64,000 bases of DNA from CAZKAP01 sp964550895. Its GTDB lineage: Bacteria > Bacteroidota > Bacteroidia > Flavobacteriales > Flavobacteriaceae. The stretch is from positions 1 through 64,000 of the forward strand of contig CAZKAP010000005.1 of NCBI GenBank assembly GCA_964550895.1. Reading direction: 5' to 3'. The stretch's first letter is position 1. Every line of letters begins with the position of its first letter. The translations under genes and the position numbers were made by a program. Positions 17,107-25,592 of this stretch are shown here, in pieces. The notes beneath the pieces are model-generated. The model made no database searches, was not told the DNA's origin, and saw only the letters and a program-made list of their open reading frames with translations.

Positions 17107-17973
17107 ATGAGACAGCTAAAAATAATCAAACAGGTTACCAACCGGGAGTCCAAATCTTTAGATAAATACCTACAGGATATAAGCAAAATTGAGCTTATTA
17201 CTGCCGAAGAGGAAGTACAGCTGGCACAGCGGATCAAAAAAGGAGACCAGCAGGCGCTCGAAAAACTTACCAAGGCCAACCTGCGATTCGTAGTTTCCGT
17301 GGCTAAACAATATCAGAATCAAGGGCTTAAACTGCCCGACCTGATCAATGAAGGCAACCTGGGCCTGGTAAAGGCGGCACAGCGTTTCGACGAAACCCGG
17401 GGATTTAAGTTTATTTCCTACGCCGTATGGTGGATTCGGCAGTCCATACTTCAGGCCCTGGCTGAACAGTCCAGGGTGGTCAGGCTACCGCTCAACAAAA
17501 TAGGATCGATTAACAAAATCAACAAGACCTTCTCGTATCTAGAACAGGCCAACGAACGTCCTCCTTCAGCCGAGGAAATCGCCAAGGAATTGGATATGAC
17601 CATAAACGAAGTCAAGACATCCCTGAAAAATTCAGGCAGGCACGTGTCGATGGATGCCCCGCTTAAAGAAGGCGAGGAGAGCAACCTTTACGATGTGATG
17701 AGGGCGTCCGAGTCTCCCCTGCCCGACAAGGATTTACTCACCCAGTCTTTAAGGACCGAGATCAACCGGGTACTCGGCACCCTTAATGAGCGTGAGGCCG
17801 ACGTGGTTCGACTGTACTACGGAATTGGAGATCACCCGAGTATGACGCTGGACGAAATCAGTGAAGAGTTCGATCTCACACGGGAACGGGTGCGCCAAAT
17901 TCGGGAAAAAGCCATTAAGAAACTGCGAAACTGCGAACAGAAGGAAATCCTGAAACCCTATCTTGGGGCATGA
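17107..17973 (+). CDS. rpoD: RNA polymerase primary sigma factor RpoD/SigA
   Basis: The 288-residue protein is the short primary sigma factor of Bacteroidota: it lacks region 1.1 and the large non-conserved insert, and begins directly before region 1.2 (SLDKYLQDI, about 18-26). Region 2 is complete (NLRFVVSVAKQY, then the promoter-melting and -10 segment GFKFISYAVWWIRQSI), followed by regions 3 and a C-terminal region 4.2 helix-turn-helix (TLDEISEEFDLTRERVRQI). It directs housekeeping transcription. It is a single-gene unit on the plus strand closed by a very strong terminator. Confidence 0.98.
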   Translation: MRQLKIIKQVTNRESKSLDKYLQDISKIELITAEEEVQLAQRIKKGDQQALEKLTKANLRFVVSVAKQYQNQGLKLPDLINEGNLGLVKAAQRFDETRGFKFISYAVWWIRQSILQALAEQSRVVRLPLNKIGSINKINKTFSYLEQANERPPSAEEIAKELDMTINEVKTSLKNSGRHVSMDAPLKEGEESNLYDVMRASESPLPDKDLLTQSLRTEINRVLGTLNEREADVVRLYYGIGDHPSMTLDEISEEFDLTRERVRQIREKAIKKLRNCEQKEILKPYLGA

Positions 17974-17989
17974 GAATCAGGCCAAAAAT

Positions 17990-18034
17990 AAGCGGGCCTG
18001 TCCTTTTTACTAGGACAGGCCCGCTTTCTTTGTA
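17990..18034 (+). terminator. Strong intrinsic terminator of rpoD
   Basis: A perfect GC-rich stem of 13-14 bp (17990-18003 with 18013-18026) around a 9-base loop is followed by a T-rich tract. It lies 17 bp after the rpoD stop. The stem is symmetric, so it could also end minus-strand transcripts coming from the small ORFs at 18048-18259. Confidence 0.93.
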
Positions 18035-18047
18035 GATAAACACCGGG

Positions 18048-18149
18048 TTAAGTCAAATTCAGTTGATCGATTTCGAAATCAACAAGTATGCGGTTAAGGT
18101 CCTTTATAAAATTGATGTAGGCTGAATTTTCGAGGTTCTGATTGTTCAT
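18048..18149 (-). CDS. Micro-ORF B, 33 residues, related to its neighbour
   Basis: This short frame (ATG at 18147-18149, TAA at 18048-18050) encodes 33 residues dominated by one amphipathic helix with the pattern YIxFIKDLNxIL followed by EIDQL. The same pattern appears in the micro-ORF at 18161-18259, 11 bp upstream on the same strand. Shared positions are Tyr, Ile, Phe, Leu-Asn, Ile-Leu, Glu and Leu in register. Two adjacent frames with the same peptide pattern but different DNA argue for translated, duplicated microproteins. There is no Cys, no signal peptide and no transmembrane helix. The function is unknown. Confidence 0.55.
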   Translation of the reverse strand: MNNQNLENSAYINFIKDLNRILVDFEIDQLNLT

Positions 18150-18160
18150 CGCTAATGAAT

Positions 18161-18259
18161 TTAAAGGTAATCGAGCTCTGCCAGCTCATTCTTGCTCAGG
18201 ATTTCGTTGAGTTCCTGCAGGAAAAGGATATACTCCTCCCCGTAAGTATCGTATAGCAT
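18161..18259 (-). CDS. Micro-ORF A, 32 residues, related to its neighbour
   Basis: ATG at 18257-18259 to TAA at 18161-18163 gives 32 acidic, helix-forming residues with the pattern YILFLQELNEIL then NELAELDYL, closely matching micro-ORF B. The frame is closed by a stop three codons before the ATG, so the start is firm. The peptide would be rich in Glu/Leu with an Asn in the hydrophobic face, as in short dimerising helices. It may be a small regulator or complex subunit; no function is assigned. A weak promoter-like TAAGTTTA lies about 38 bp upstream. Confidence 0.55.
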   Translation of the reverse strand: MLYDTYGEEYILFLQELNEILSKNELAELDYL

Positions 18260-18418
18260 AACTGGTTAATTTGGTTAAGAATTTGGGACAATTCATTTGT
18301 AAACTTAATCCTACCCCTCCCAAGGGGCAATATATTGTGGTGAATACCGGTCCAGGCGTTGTGAAATGTGCAGTAGGCGGCACCAAAAACACGGCGGACC
18401 GCAGGCATCCGATGAAAA

Positions 18419-18655
18419 TCAGGGTGTACAGGTGGCCCTGAGTAGCGACTGAGCCGTTTCCCGGATTCTGGCATCCGTATGGTCGGCATAGAACTCCAGC
18501 AGTGGCAGATCCCTTTCATCACCGATCTCGACCATTAACTTCAAGAGCATAATGATGCTCTCGGCGTCTCCGGCCGAATCGAATAACTCACAGAAAATGC
18601 TGCCGTGCAGATTGAGTTCTTCGGGAGTCAGGGGCTGGTCATGAACTTTGTGCAA
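18419..18655 (-). CDS. Small HEAT-like helical protein, start uncertain
   Basis: About 78 residues forming paired helices: LNLHGSIFCELFDSAG, ESIIMLLKLMVEIGD, RDLPLLEFYADHTDARIRETAQSLL. The last two helices have the spacing and the DARIRETA pattern of a HEAT repeat. The frame is open to an ATG at 18781, but that would overlap the upstream gene by over 100 bp; a TTG at 18655, 8 bp after the upstream stop, is the best start. Likely co-transcribed with the upstream unknown gene. The function is unknown. Confidence 0.5.
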   Translation of the reverse strand: MHKVHDQPLTPEELNLHGSIFCELFDSAGDAESIIMLLKLMVEIGDERDLPLLEFYADHTDARIRETAQSLLRATCTP

Positions 18656-18665
18656 GGGGCCGGTA

Positions 18666-19235
18666 TCATTCGCCGGCTTCGAAGGCGTCACTCTTCCTGA
18701 TGATTTCCAGCTCCATTTTGCGAAGCCATTCAACGGTATACTCACTAAACTGTTCATAGAGTTCAATAGGTAGTAAGGCATAGGGACGTGATTTAAAGTA
18801 GAAGTACAGCTCTTTGGCCAGGTAATGCATGTGCCTGGAACCCATCCGGTAGAAGTCCTTCATGGCAACCTGTAGGAAATGGGACGTATGCTTGCCTTCT
18901 TTCTGGAAGGTGGAGATCTTCAATAAACCCAATAGCTGGATGACCCTGAGTCGCACCTCTCGCAGCTCATCGAAATTCAGATCGAATTCCTCGTTTTCCA
19001 GGCGCCTGAGTACGGCTCCTCCCCTGCCTTTCTGAATCCTGTGCTGCAAGGGGGAAGGCAAGTCGTAGCTGACGGAATCCGGATACTCCCTGAGCACAAT
19101 CTCCAGGGAACGAAACTTTCTTCGCAGCTCGAACACGTCCACGGCTCCATAGCGCTCCTGGAGGATACGATACAGGTCGTGCTCCAGTTCCCGCATGCGG
19201 TCTTCTAGAAGTACTATATCCTTGCTGGGATTCAT
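18666..19235 (-). CDS. Unknown helical cytoplasmic protein
   Basis: The protein of about 189 residues is not recognised. It is strongly charged and helical, without signal peptide or membrane segment, with a basic block KGRGGAVLRRLENEE near the middle. The start at 19235 (MNPSKDIVLL) is chosen; an ATG at 19310 would add 25 residues of unlike composition. It lies upstream of the small HEAT-like gene and is divergent from the gene at 19457. Confidence 0.65.
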   Translation of the reverse strand: MNPSKDIVLLEDRMRELEHDLYRILQERYGAVDVFELRRKFRSLEIVLREYPDSVSYDLPSPLQHRIQKGRGGAVLRRLENEEFDLNFDELREVRLRVIQLLGLLKISTFQKEGKHTSHFLQVAMKDFYRMGSRHMHYLAKELYFYFKSRPYALLPIELYEQFSEYTVEWLRKMELEIIRKSDAFEAGE

Positions 19236-19456
19236 ATTCGATAATTCGCCTTCAAAGCTTGGCAAAACCCTCAGGACCAGCAAAAATTTGTTACCTGATG
19301 AATGTGTCATGTGGTTAACCGTGAATAAGTTGATGTATACCCGTACCCTATCCTTTCTTCTATGGAGTCATAAACTTGTTCAAAAGACGTTCATAACTTG
19401 ACGAACTGTGGGATTAATGAAAAGGAAAGCAGGCTAACTTTAAGAAAAACAACATC

Positions 19457-19879
19457 ATGGATCTGAGAACCACCTACTTGCTGCATCTGAGACCCGAATG
19501 CTCCGAGAGCCTTTTACGCGATAACATGACCGAAGACGAACGTTTTCAGAACGAGACCCTGAGGCCGATTATCAAGGTTCAAAACCCATTAATCCTGGAA
19601 ACGTTTCAGCACTACATAGCCAAGTACAAGAACGTCTATCACCAGCTACCACTGGATAAGCAACTCAAATACATTGAAAAGGCCGTACGCAAGGACAACA
19701 AACTCAGAAATACGCTCAAAGGCATGATCATCGGCCTGTTTACTCAGCAAGAATACCGGAAGTACCTCAGGCACCATTCCGCGATCAATCGTCGGATCAT
19801 GAACCTGATCGTGGAGCGTCTCAAGGACCAGATGCAACTGTTTACGGAAGACGAATCCGTAAAGCTGCAATCGGCTTAG
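19457..19879 (+). CDS. Conserved Flavobacteriia protein of unknown function
   Basis: A 140-residue cytoplasmic, basic, helical protein with the core ENTLRPIIKxQN-like segment NETLRPIIKVQN, then YIAKYKNVYHQLPLDKQ and LRNTLKGMIIGLFTQQEY. Proteins of this appearance are widespread in Flavobacteriia and are often auto-labelled glyoxalase, but no glyoxalase metal-binding motif is visible, so that label is not used here. Its stop overlaps that of the convergent DUF2461 gene by 4 bp. Confidence 0.8.
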   Translation: MDLRTTYLLHLRPECSESLLRDNMTEDERFQNETLRPIIKVQNPLILETFQHYIAKYKNVYHQLPLDKQLKYIEKAVRKDNKLRNTLKGMIIGLFTQQEYRKYLRHHSAINRRIMNLIVERLKDQMQLFTEDESVKLQSA

Positions 19880-20550
19880 TCACCGAGTAGGAATTCCCCG
19901 TTCAGGTTAGTCGAAAGCACCTCACTCATCAGGTCAAAAAAAGGCCGGATCACTTGAAAGTGCTGGTCAACGCCTGTAACAAAGTCCTCAGCGACCAACT
20001 CGTCATCGCTGAGTTTCCGGGTAAAAATCAACTGCTTGTAACGGATGAGGTCAATATTGGGGTCGTCCGCATGGAATCCCTTGGGGGCCCGCTTAAGCTG
20101 CTCTCCCTGCAATTCCCCCCAGTGCTTCCTGAATGATTCGTCGGCCAGTATTTTCCTGAGCGGATCCGCGTCCATTTCCCATTCCTTGCGTATGCGAAAG
20201 AGGTCTTCCTTCCCGGGGTCCCAGAAACCGGCAGCGATAAAGCTCTCCCCTGGACTGATTCGGATGTAATACCCTCCCCTTCGATCTTCCCCCAGTCGGC
20301 TGAAGGAGGCGGCGAGATGGTGCTTATAAGGGGTTTTGTCTTTGGAGAAGCGGACATCGCGATAAATGCGGAATATCTTGGTACTGTCGATCAGATCGTG
20401 CTGTTCCATGAGGTCCCTGATCTCGGAAAGCGTGTCTTTGAATGCGGACTCGAGCCTTTTAAACCGGAGCTTATTCTCATGAAACCAGTCCCTGTTGTTG
20501 TTGACTTTTAGTTCCCGCAGGAACTCCAATGCTTCGGGCTCAATGCTCAT
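19876..20550 (-). CDS. DUF2461 (TIGR02453) family protein
   Basis: About 224 residues with the family hallmarks NNNRDWFHENKxRF near the N-terminus, RIYRDVRFSKDKTPYKHHLAA and the strand-rich GGYYIRISPGESFIAAGFWDP. The family is common in bacteria and some fungi; no biochemical role is established. The start at 20550 is preferred over 20577 because homologous proteins begin just before the EALEFLREL helix. It overlaps the stop of the upstream alpha/beta hydrolase by 11 bp. Confidence 0.88.
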   Translation of the reverse strand: MSIEPEALEFLRELKVNNNRDWFHENKLRFKRLESAFKDTLSEIRDLMEQHDLIDSTKIFRIYRDVRFSKDKTPYKHHLAASFSRLGEDRRGGYYIRISPGESFIAAGFWDPGKEDLFRIRKEWEMDADPLRKILADESFRKHWGELQGEQLKRAPKGFHADDPNIDLIRYKQLIFTRKLSDDELVAEDFVTGVDQHFQVIRPFFDLMSEVLSTNLNGEFLLGD

Positions 20551-21424
20551 GGTTGGAGGCCGTTTGTACTTTGTCAATTAATGTGGATTCCCATTCTGCA
20601 CCACTGAGAACATCTTCTATGGTATTGATATAAGCAGGAAAGTCACTTAGGTTGTTGTGACGCCCCCCTTTGATCGAATAAAAGCTGATCCGATCGCTTT
20701 CCGAGGCACGAAAGAGTTTATAGCCGGATGCGTGAGGTACAACGCGATCTCCGGTTCCATGATAGATCGTGATAGGACAGCGCACATCCGAGATATATCT
20801 GTCGGATCGGAAACGATACCTTAGTATGCGATCTACAGGCAGGAAGGGGAAGCGGGCCCTGGCCACATCGGTCAGATTGAAGAACGGGGTCTCCAGTACC
20901 AAACGGGCCGGGTTTTCCACAGAGGCTACATAGGTGGCAAAGGAACTGCCCAGGGACCTGCCGTAAATGATGATTTCTTCTTCACTGTATCCCAACTGGT
21001 CTACGGCATGCCTGTAGAACCGAATGGCATCCTCAAGAAGGAGTTCCTCATTGCGCTGGCCCCGGCTTTTTCCGTATCCCCGGTAATCCATGACCAGCAG
21101 ATTGTACCCCAGCTTCGGGAACATTGAGGTCACCTCTCCCCACCGCTGAAGATTGCCGGCGTTTCCGTGATAATATACGATGGTACCCCTAGGCTCTTTG
21201 GCCTTGAAGTGGAGGGCGTTTATGCTCCCCCCATCGGGGGTGGATATAAAGAATTCCGTATGCGGCCATTCGAAGCGATAGCGATGGGATTCCGACAGGG
21301 GTACCCCGAGAAAAATCATGCGCTCCTGGAGCAGGGTAAGGATCATAACAACAGTAAAAATTAAGAAGAATCCGGCCAACCGTAATCCCAGATTCCTCGT
21401 TTGTGCCTTGCTCGTTCGGTTCAT
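20540..21424 (-). CDS. Membrane-anchored alpha/beta hydrolase (first of a tandem pair)
   Basis: The 294-residue protein has one N-terminal membrane helix (about 15-33) and an alpha/beta hydrolase domain of the ABHD13/17-like, Bem46 type. HGNAG (86-90) forms the oxyanion hole; the triad is S157 in GRSLG, D226 in GTGDRV and H256 in GGRHNN. It probably acts as an esterase or thioesterase at the inner membrane. The neighbouring gene encodes a paralogue with the same layout. Substrates are unknown. Confidence 0.85.
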   Translation of the reverse strand: MNRTSKAQTRNLGLRLAGFFLIFTVVMILTLLQERMIFLGVPLSESHRYRFEWPHTEFFISTPDGGSINALHFKAKEPRGTIVYYHGNAGNLQRWGEVTSMFPKLGYNLLVMDYRGYGKSRGQRNEELLLEDAIRFYRHAVDQLGYSEEEIIIYGRSLGSSFATYVASVENPARLVLETPFFNLTDVARARFPFLPVDRILRYRFRSDRYISDVRCPITIYHGTGDRVVPHASGYKLFRASESDRISFYSIKGGRHNNLSDFPAYINTIEDVLSGAEWESTLIDKVQTASNHEH

Positions 21425-21433
21425 AGCCCGGAA

Positions 21434-22228
21434 TTACTTCAGGATATCTTGAAGAACACCGTGATACACTTCAAAGGTATTGAGATTTTTATGTCCTCCG
21501 CCGGGTATGGTATACAGCTCGGTGTGTTCCGGATTCTCCTTTAAGAGTTTACGGCTATGGTCCAGGGGGACCAAAAAGTCACGCGTCCCGTGTATGAGGT
21601 GCGTGGGGCACTCCAGGTCGTGAAACCAGTAATAGGTTTCAAAGGGGTACCTGAGCAGGTATTTGACAGGGTACATGGGCAGGATGCGCTTAACGATCTT
21701 CTCCATGCTGTAAAACGGCGCCTCGAGTATCAGCATTTTGGGGCGAACCTGAGCCGCCAGGTAGGTTGCAAAATAGCATCCCAGTGAACGGCCGTATATG
21801 ATGATGTGCTCGGGAGACACGTGCGATCTAAGGGCCCTGTACACGTCGCTGGCATCGTGCATGAGCAGCTGCTGACTCCTGACTCCCTTGCTTTTTCCGA
21901 AACCGCGGTAATCCATCATCAGGACCTCGTAGCCGCGGTCGGTGAAGTCTTTGGCATACTTACCCCAACCCTTGATGCTTTTGGAATTACCCTTGAGGTA
22001 CAGGACGATGCCCCGCGGGTTTTCGACGCGAAACCTCAAGGCATTGATCTTACCCCCGGCCGATACCGGTAAATCGTATTCTTCGGATTCCACCGGATGC
22101 CTGAACTCGAAGTCTTCGTGCAGGACTTCGGCCCGGAAAATAAACTGCTCCTGAAACAAAATGGCTATCATACCTCCGAAGAGGTAGGCTCCAATGAGTG
22201 CGGCGATGATGAATTCCAGTCGTTCCAA
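21434..22228 (-). CDS. Membrane-anchored alpha/beta hydrolase (second of a tandem pair)
   Basis: The 264-residue paralogue of the gene at 20540-21424 shares the N-terminal helix (about 6-25), the MMDYRGFGKS motif and the triad S148 in GRSLG, D217 in GTRDFL and H246 in GGGHKN. Its oxyanion segment reads KGNSKS instead of HGNAG, a substitution that could change activity or specificity. Nine bases separate the two genes, so they are one transcript that probably arose by tandem duplication. Confidence 0.85.
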   Translation of the reverse strand: MERLEFIIAALIGAYLFGGMIAILFQEQFIFRAEVLHEDFEFRHPVESEEYDLPVSAGGKINALRFRVENPRGIVLYLKGNSKSIKGWGKYAKDFTDRGYEVLMMDYRGFGKSKGVRSQQLLMHDASDVYRALRSHVSPEHIIIYGRSLGCYFATYLAAQVRPKMLILEAPFYSMEKIVKRILPMYPVKYLLRYPFETYYWFHDLECPTHLIHGTRDFLVPLDHSRKLLKENPEHTELYTIPGGGHKNLNTFEVYHGVLQDILK

Positions 22229-22271
22229 GTGATTTCCTTTGTTCAGGTTTGGGCCAGCCGGGTTAACCGCA

Positions 22272-23735
22272 TTAAAGATCCCGGATAAAGCTTCCGTAGG
22301 GATCCTGAAACCGCATTCCCCTGGTGAATCTTTTTTTGCGCAGTTTGTTGCAGGCTACCAGGCCCCAGAGTACCAGTTCCATAATAAAATACCGGTCCTT
22401 GTCGTCCACATCCGGCTGGTACTTGGACACCAGCTTGCGAAGGGGCTTAATGCCATCCAGGGCATTGCGGTATTCCTCATCCGTGGCGCCGTCGAGTAGT
22501 TCGAACCCGTCCTGCTCGAAGAACCAGGTTACGATCTCGTCGTAGGGGGTTTCTTCGTCTTTTTTCTCCAGCTTTGGGATTTCAGGGAAGTAATGATTAA
22601 ACCGTTCCTGCACTGCGGCGTCGATCAGCTGCATGGCGACTCCGAGCGCCCCTTCCTGTTCGCCTTCGTATACCAGTTCAACCTTACCGGTAATGGCCGG
22701 CAGGGTAGCCATGAAGTCGGAAAGCCTAAGAGAGGTCTCCTGATCACCACTCTGCAGGGATCGAAGCTCTGCCGCGCTGAGCAGGTTCTCGAAAGCGCTG
22801 ATGCTCAGTCGGGCGCTCACGCCACTCTTGACATCGATCATTTCGCTTTTACGCGCTTCGAAACCAATGGTCTCCAGCAGATCCCTGGCCAGTTCAGGCA
22901 CATAGATATGATTCTTCTGCTCTTCGATGGATGCTGATTCCTGAGCCGTAATCTTCTTGGCGATTTCGACGGTTTCCGGATAGTGGGTAAGTATCTGAGA
23001 ACCGATGCGGTCCTTCAGCGGAGTTACCATACTGCCCCGGTTGGTATAGTCTTCCGGGTTGGCCGTAAAGACAAATTGCATGTCCAGGGGAAGGCGCAGG
23101 TTGAATCCCCGGATCTGGACGTCCCCTTCCTGCAGTATATTAAATAATGCCACCTGTATCCGGGCCTGCAGATCCGGGAGTTCGTTTATCACGAAGATCG
23201 ATCGATTGGCCCGGGGTATCATGCCGTAATGCACCACCCGGTCATCTGCGTAGTGCAGCTTGAGATTGGCCGCTTTGATCGGATCGATATCTCCGATCAG
23301 ATCCGCTACTGTAACGTCCGGGGTAGCGAGCTTTTCCGCGTAGCGCAAATCGCGATGCAGCCACCCGATCTCCAGATCATCGCCCTGCTTTTCACGGAGT
23401 TCCCTGGAACTGCGTGTTATGGGATTAAAGGGATCCTCGTTCAGGTCACTGCCCTTGATAACCGGGACCCATTCGTCGAGAAGCGCGACCATCAGTCGCG
23501 CCAGACGGGTCTTGGCCTGACCCCTCAGGCCCAGTAAATTAATGTCGTGCCGGGACAATATGGCCCGTTGCAATTGGGGAATTACAGACTCCTCGTATCC
23601 CCAGATTCCCTCGAAGACCTCGCGGCCCTCCCCTATGGCGGCCAGCAGGTTCTTGCGCAATTCATCTTTTATTGATAATGTCTGGTACCCCGCTTTTTTA
23701 AGCGCTCCCAGAGTCTTCATTTCTTTGTGATTCAT
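22272..23735 (-). CDS. MoxR/ChlI-type AAA ATPase
   Basis: The 487-residue protein has a P-loop GLRGQAKT (69-76) with Ala before Lys, as in MoxR and magnesium-chelatase I subunits, a Walker B FVINELPDL, and sensor segment TANPEDYTNRG. The C-terminal 150 residues are acidic and helical. It is paired with a VWA protein encoded 19 bp upstream; such ATPase-VWA pairs act as chaperones that insert metal or remodel complexes. It is sometimes annotated as magnesium chelatase, but no chlorophyll or cobalamin genes are near, so a chelatase role is not supported. Confidence 0.88.
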   Translation of the reverse strand: MNHKEMKTLGALKKAGYQTLSIKDELRKNLLAAIGEGREVFEGIWGYEESVIPQLQRAILSRHDINLLGLRGQAKTRLARLMVALLDEWVPVIKGSDLNEDPFNPITRSSRELREKQGDDLEIGWLHRDLRYAEKLATPDVTVADLIGDIDPIKAANLKLHYADDRVVHYGMIPRANRSIFVINELPDLQARIQVALFNILQEGDVQIRGFNLRLPLDMQFVFTANPEDYTNRGSMVTPLKDRIGSQILTHYPETVEIAKKITAQESASIEEQKNHIYVPELARDLLETIGFEARKSEMIDVKSGVSARLSISAFENLLSAAELRSLQSGDQETSLRLSDFMATLPAITGKVELVYEGEQEGALGVAMQLIDAAVQERFNHYFPEIPKLEKKDEETPYDEIVTWFFEQDGFELLDGATDEEYRNALDGIKPLRKLVSKYQPDVDDKDRYFIMELVLWGLVACNKLRKKRFTRGMRFQDPYGSFIRDL

Positions 23736-23754
23736 GTCGTTTCTTTCTTTTTCA

Positions 23755-24903
23755 TCAGCCCCGTATTCTTCGGCGCCGGTTTTGCTCGTAATCTTCGAAT
23801 ATCATTTCCCCAAGGTCCGACAGGCCGGTGTAAAACGCCTTGCCCTGGTTGGCCTCCGTAAAATTCCGCACGAAACTCATCAGATAGGGGTCACGGGCTA
23901 TCATAAAAGTGGTAATGGGTATCTGCAGCCTGCGGGCAGTCTGGGCCATGGTGTAACACTTTTCCACGATGTATTCATCCAGACCTACGCTATTCTTGTA
24001 GTAGGTACCATCCGGTTCCCTGAGGCAGCTCGGTTTGCCATCAGTGATCATGAAGATCTGCTTGTTAGAATTTTTCTTCCTGCGAAGCATATCCATGGCA
24101 AGCTGCAATCCGGCTACTGTATTCGTATGGTAAGGTCCTACCTGCAGGTACGGCAACTCCTGAACCGAAATGGGCCAGGCATCGTTTCCGAATACGAGTA
24201 TGTCCAGAGTGTCCTTGGGGTAACGGGTCATGATCAGTTCGGCCAGTGCCATGGCCACTTTCTTGGCCGGAGTTATACGGTCCTCTCCATAAAGGATCAT
24301 GCTGTGGCTGATATCGATCATCAGCACTGTACTCATTTGGGCCATGTACTGTCTGTCATTGACCACCAGATCGGCATCGGTTAGCTCGAAATTTCCCCAG
24401 CCATTGCGCATTTGCGCGTTCTTTAGGCTTTCGGTCATCGAAATGTCTTCTATGCTGTCTCCGAATCGGTACTCCCTGAAATCCCCCGTGTATTCATCCC
24501 CCGCACCCGATCGGGGCGTCCGGTGATTACCCCTTCCGGCCTGTTTGAGCTTCCCGAATATCTGTTCCAGGGCCCTTTTCCGAAGCGCTCGTTCCAGCTT
24601 GGCGGACATGTGCAGGCCGCCTGCCTCTCCCGGACTCCCCTGCTCACCTCCTTCCCCCGGTTCGATCTCCTCCCGGAGGTAACCACGGGCCTTCAGGTCC
24701 TCAATAAAGTCTTCCAGTGTGTAGTCTTCGTCCGTAAGGCCGTACTCCTGATCCAGCTGTTCGAGCCAATCCAGAGCTTCTTCGACATCCCCGGAGGTAT
24801 GAGTGATGAGTTCCTGGAAAATTTCGAAGAGTTTGTCAAAGGGATCTCTGTCTTCCTTGTCGAAATAAGAAAAACGAAAACCAGATCTTAAGGTATATTT
24901 CAT
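23755..24903 (-). CDS. VWA-domain partner of the MoxR-type ATPase (ChlD-like)
   Basis: About 382 residues: an acidic N-terminal helical half, a Gly/Glu-rich linker near 100-115, and a C-terminal VWA domain with MIDAS motif MIDISHSM and later ITDGKPS. There is no signal peptide, so it works in the cytoplasm with the ATPase encoded after it. The start at 24903 (MKYTLRSGF) fits the family start; the longer frame to 24942 adds 13 atypical residues. The C-terminus ends in a basic tail (NRRRRIRG). Confidence 0.85.
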   Translation of the reverse strand: MKYTLRSGFRFSYFDKEDRDPFDKLFEIFQELITHTSGDVEEALDWLEQLDQEYGLTDEDYTLEDFIEDLKARGYLREEIEPGEGGEQGSPGEAGGLHMSAKLERALRKRALEQIFGKLKQAGRGNHRTPRSGAGDEYTGDFREYRFGDSIEDISMTESLKNAQMRNGWGNFELTDADLVVNDRQYMAQMSTVLMIDISHSMILYGEDRITPAKKVAMALAELIMTRYPKDTLDILVFGNDAWPISVQELPYLQVGPYHTNTVAGLQLAMDMLRRKKNSNKQIFMITDGKPSCLREPDGTYYKNSVGLDEYIVEKCYTMAQTARRLQIPITTFMIARDPYLMSFVRNFTEANQGKAFYTGLSDLGEMIFEDYEQNRRRRIRG

Positions 24904-24967
24904 AGCCGGACTAAGATAACGCATTCCTGCGATTCGTCTCAACTATCGTTCCGGACTTAACACGACC

Positions 24968-25582
24968 TTATCCTTTCTTTCGGTGCCGGTCCTCCAGAAC
25001 ACCGATCACATCCTGCAACTGAAAACCTTTTGCCTTCAGCAGTACGGTCAGGTGAAACAAGAGGTCTGCCGACTCGCCCAGGAAGAGCTCCTCGTTGTCA
25101 TCCTTGGCTTCGATAATAGTTTCCACAGCTTCTTCTCCCACCTTCTGTGCGATCTTGTTGATCCCTTTCTGAAACAAATGTCCTACATAGCTGGAATCTG
25201 GATCGGCCTCCTCCCGGCGCTTATCGATGATATCCTGAAGCACATCCAGAAAGTAGTAGTCTCCCCTGTTGGTCTCGCCCCAGCAAGTATCGGTGCCGGT
25301 ATGGCAAACAGGCCCTTCCGGTATGGCCCGGATCAGCAGGGTGTCCCTGTCGCAGTCCCAGGAAGCCGATACCAGATTCAGGTAGTGACCACTGCTCTCA
25401 CCCTTGGTCCACAACCGTTCCCTCTTTCGGCTAAAGAAGGTGACCCTGCCCGTTTCCAGGGTCCGTTCAAAAGATTGGGCGTTCATGTACGCCAGCATCA
25501 ATACCTTGCCGCTCAGGGAATCCTGGACGATGGCCGGAAGCAACCCATCGACGGCCTTTTCAAAGTTCTCTTTCCAATCCAT
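24968..25582 (-). CDS. hisIE: Bifunctional phosphoribosyl-AMP cyclohydrolase / phosphoribosyl-ATP pyrophosphatase
   Basis: The 204-residue fusion carries out the second and third steps of histidine synthesis. The HisI part (1-about 105) has the metal-binding segments SASWDCDRD and PVCHTGTDTCW; the HisE part has KVGEEAVETIIEAK and LFHLTVLL. It is the last gene of the his operon, 10 bp after hisF. The order of domains and length are as usual for the fused form. Confidence 0.97.
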   Translation of the reverse strand: MDWKENFEKAVDGLLPAIVQDSLSGKVLMLAYMNAQSFERTLETGRVTFFSRKRERLWTKGESSGHYLNLVSASWDCDRDTLLIRAIPEGPVCHTGTDTCWGETNRGDYYFLDVLQDIIDKRREEADPDSSYVGHLFQKGINKIAQKVGEEAVETIIEAKDDNEELFLGESADLLFHLTVLLKAKGFQLQDVIGVLEDRHRKKG

Positions 25583-25592
25583 GCTTATTCGT

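Noticed and set aside
18196..18330. Possible third micro-ORF with a segment similar to the twin peptides (FTNELSQILNQINQL)
   Set aside because: It has no ATG in a suitable place, runs on in a different frame through micro-ORF A, and could be chance.
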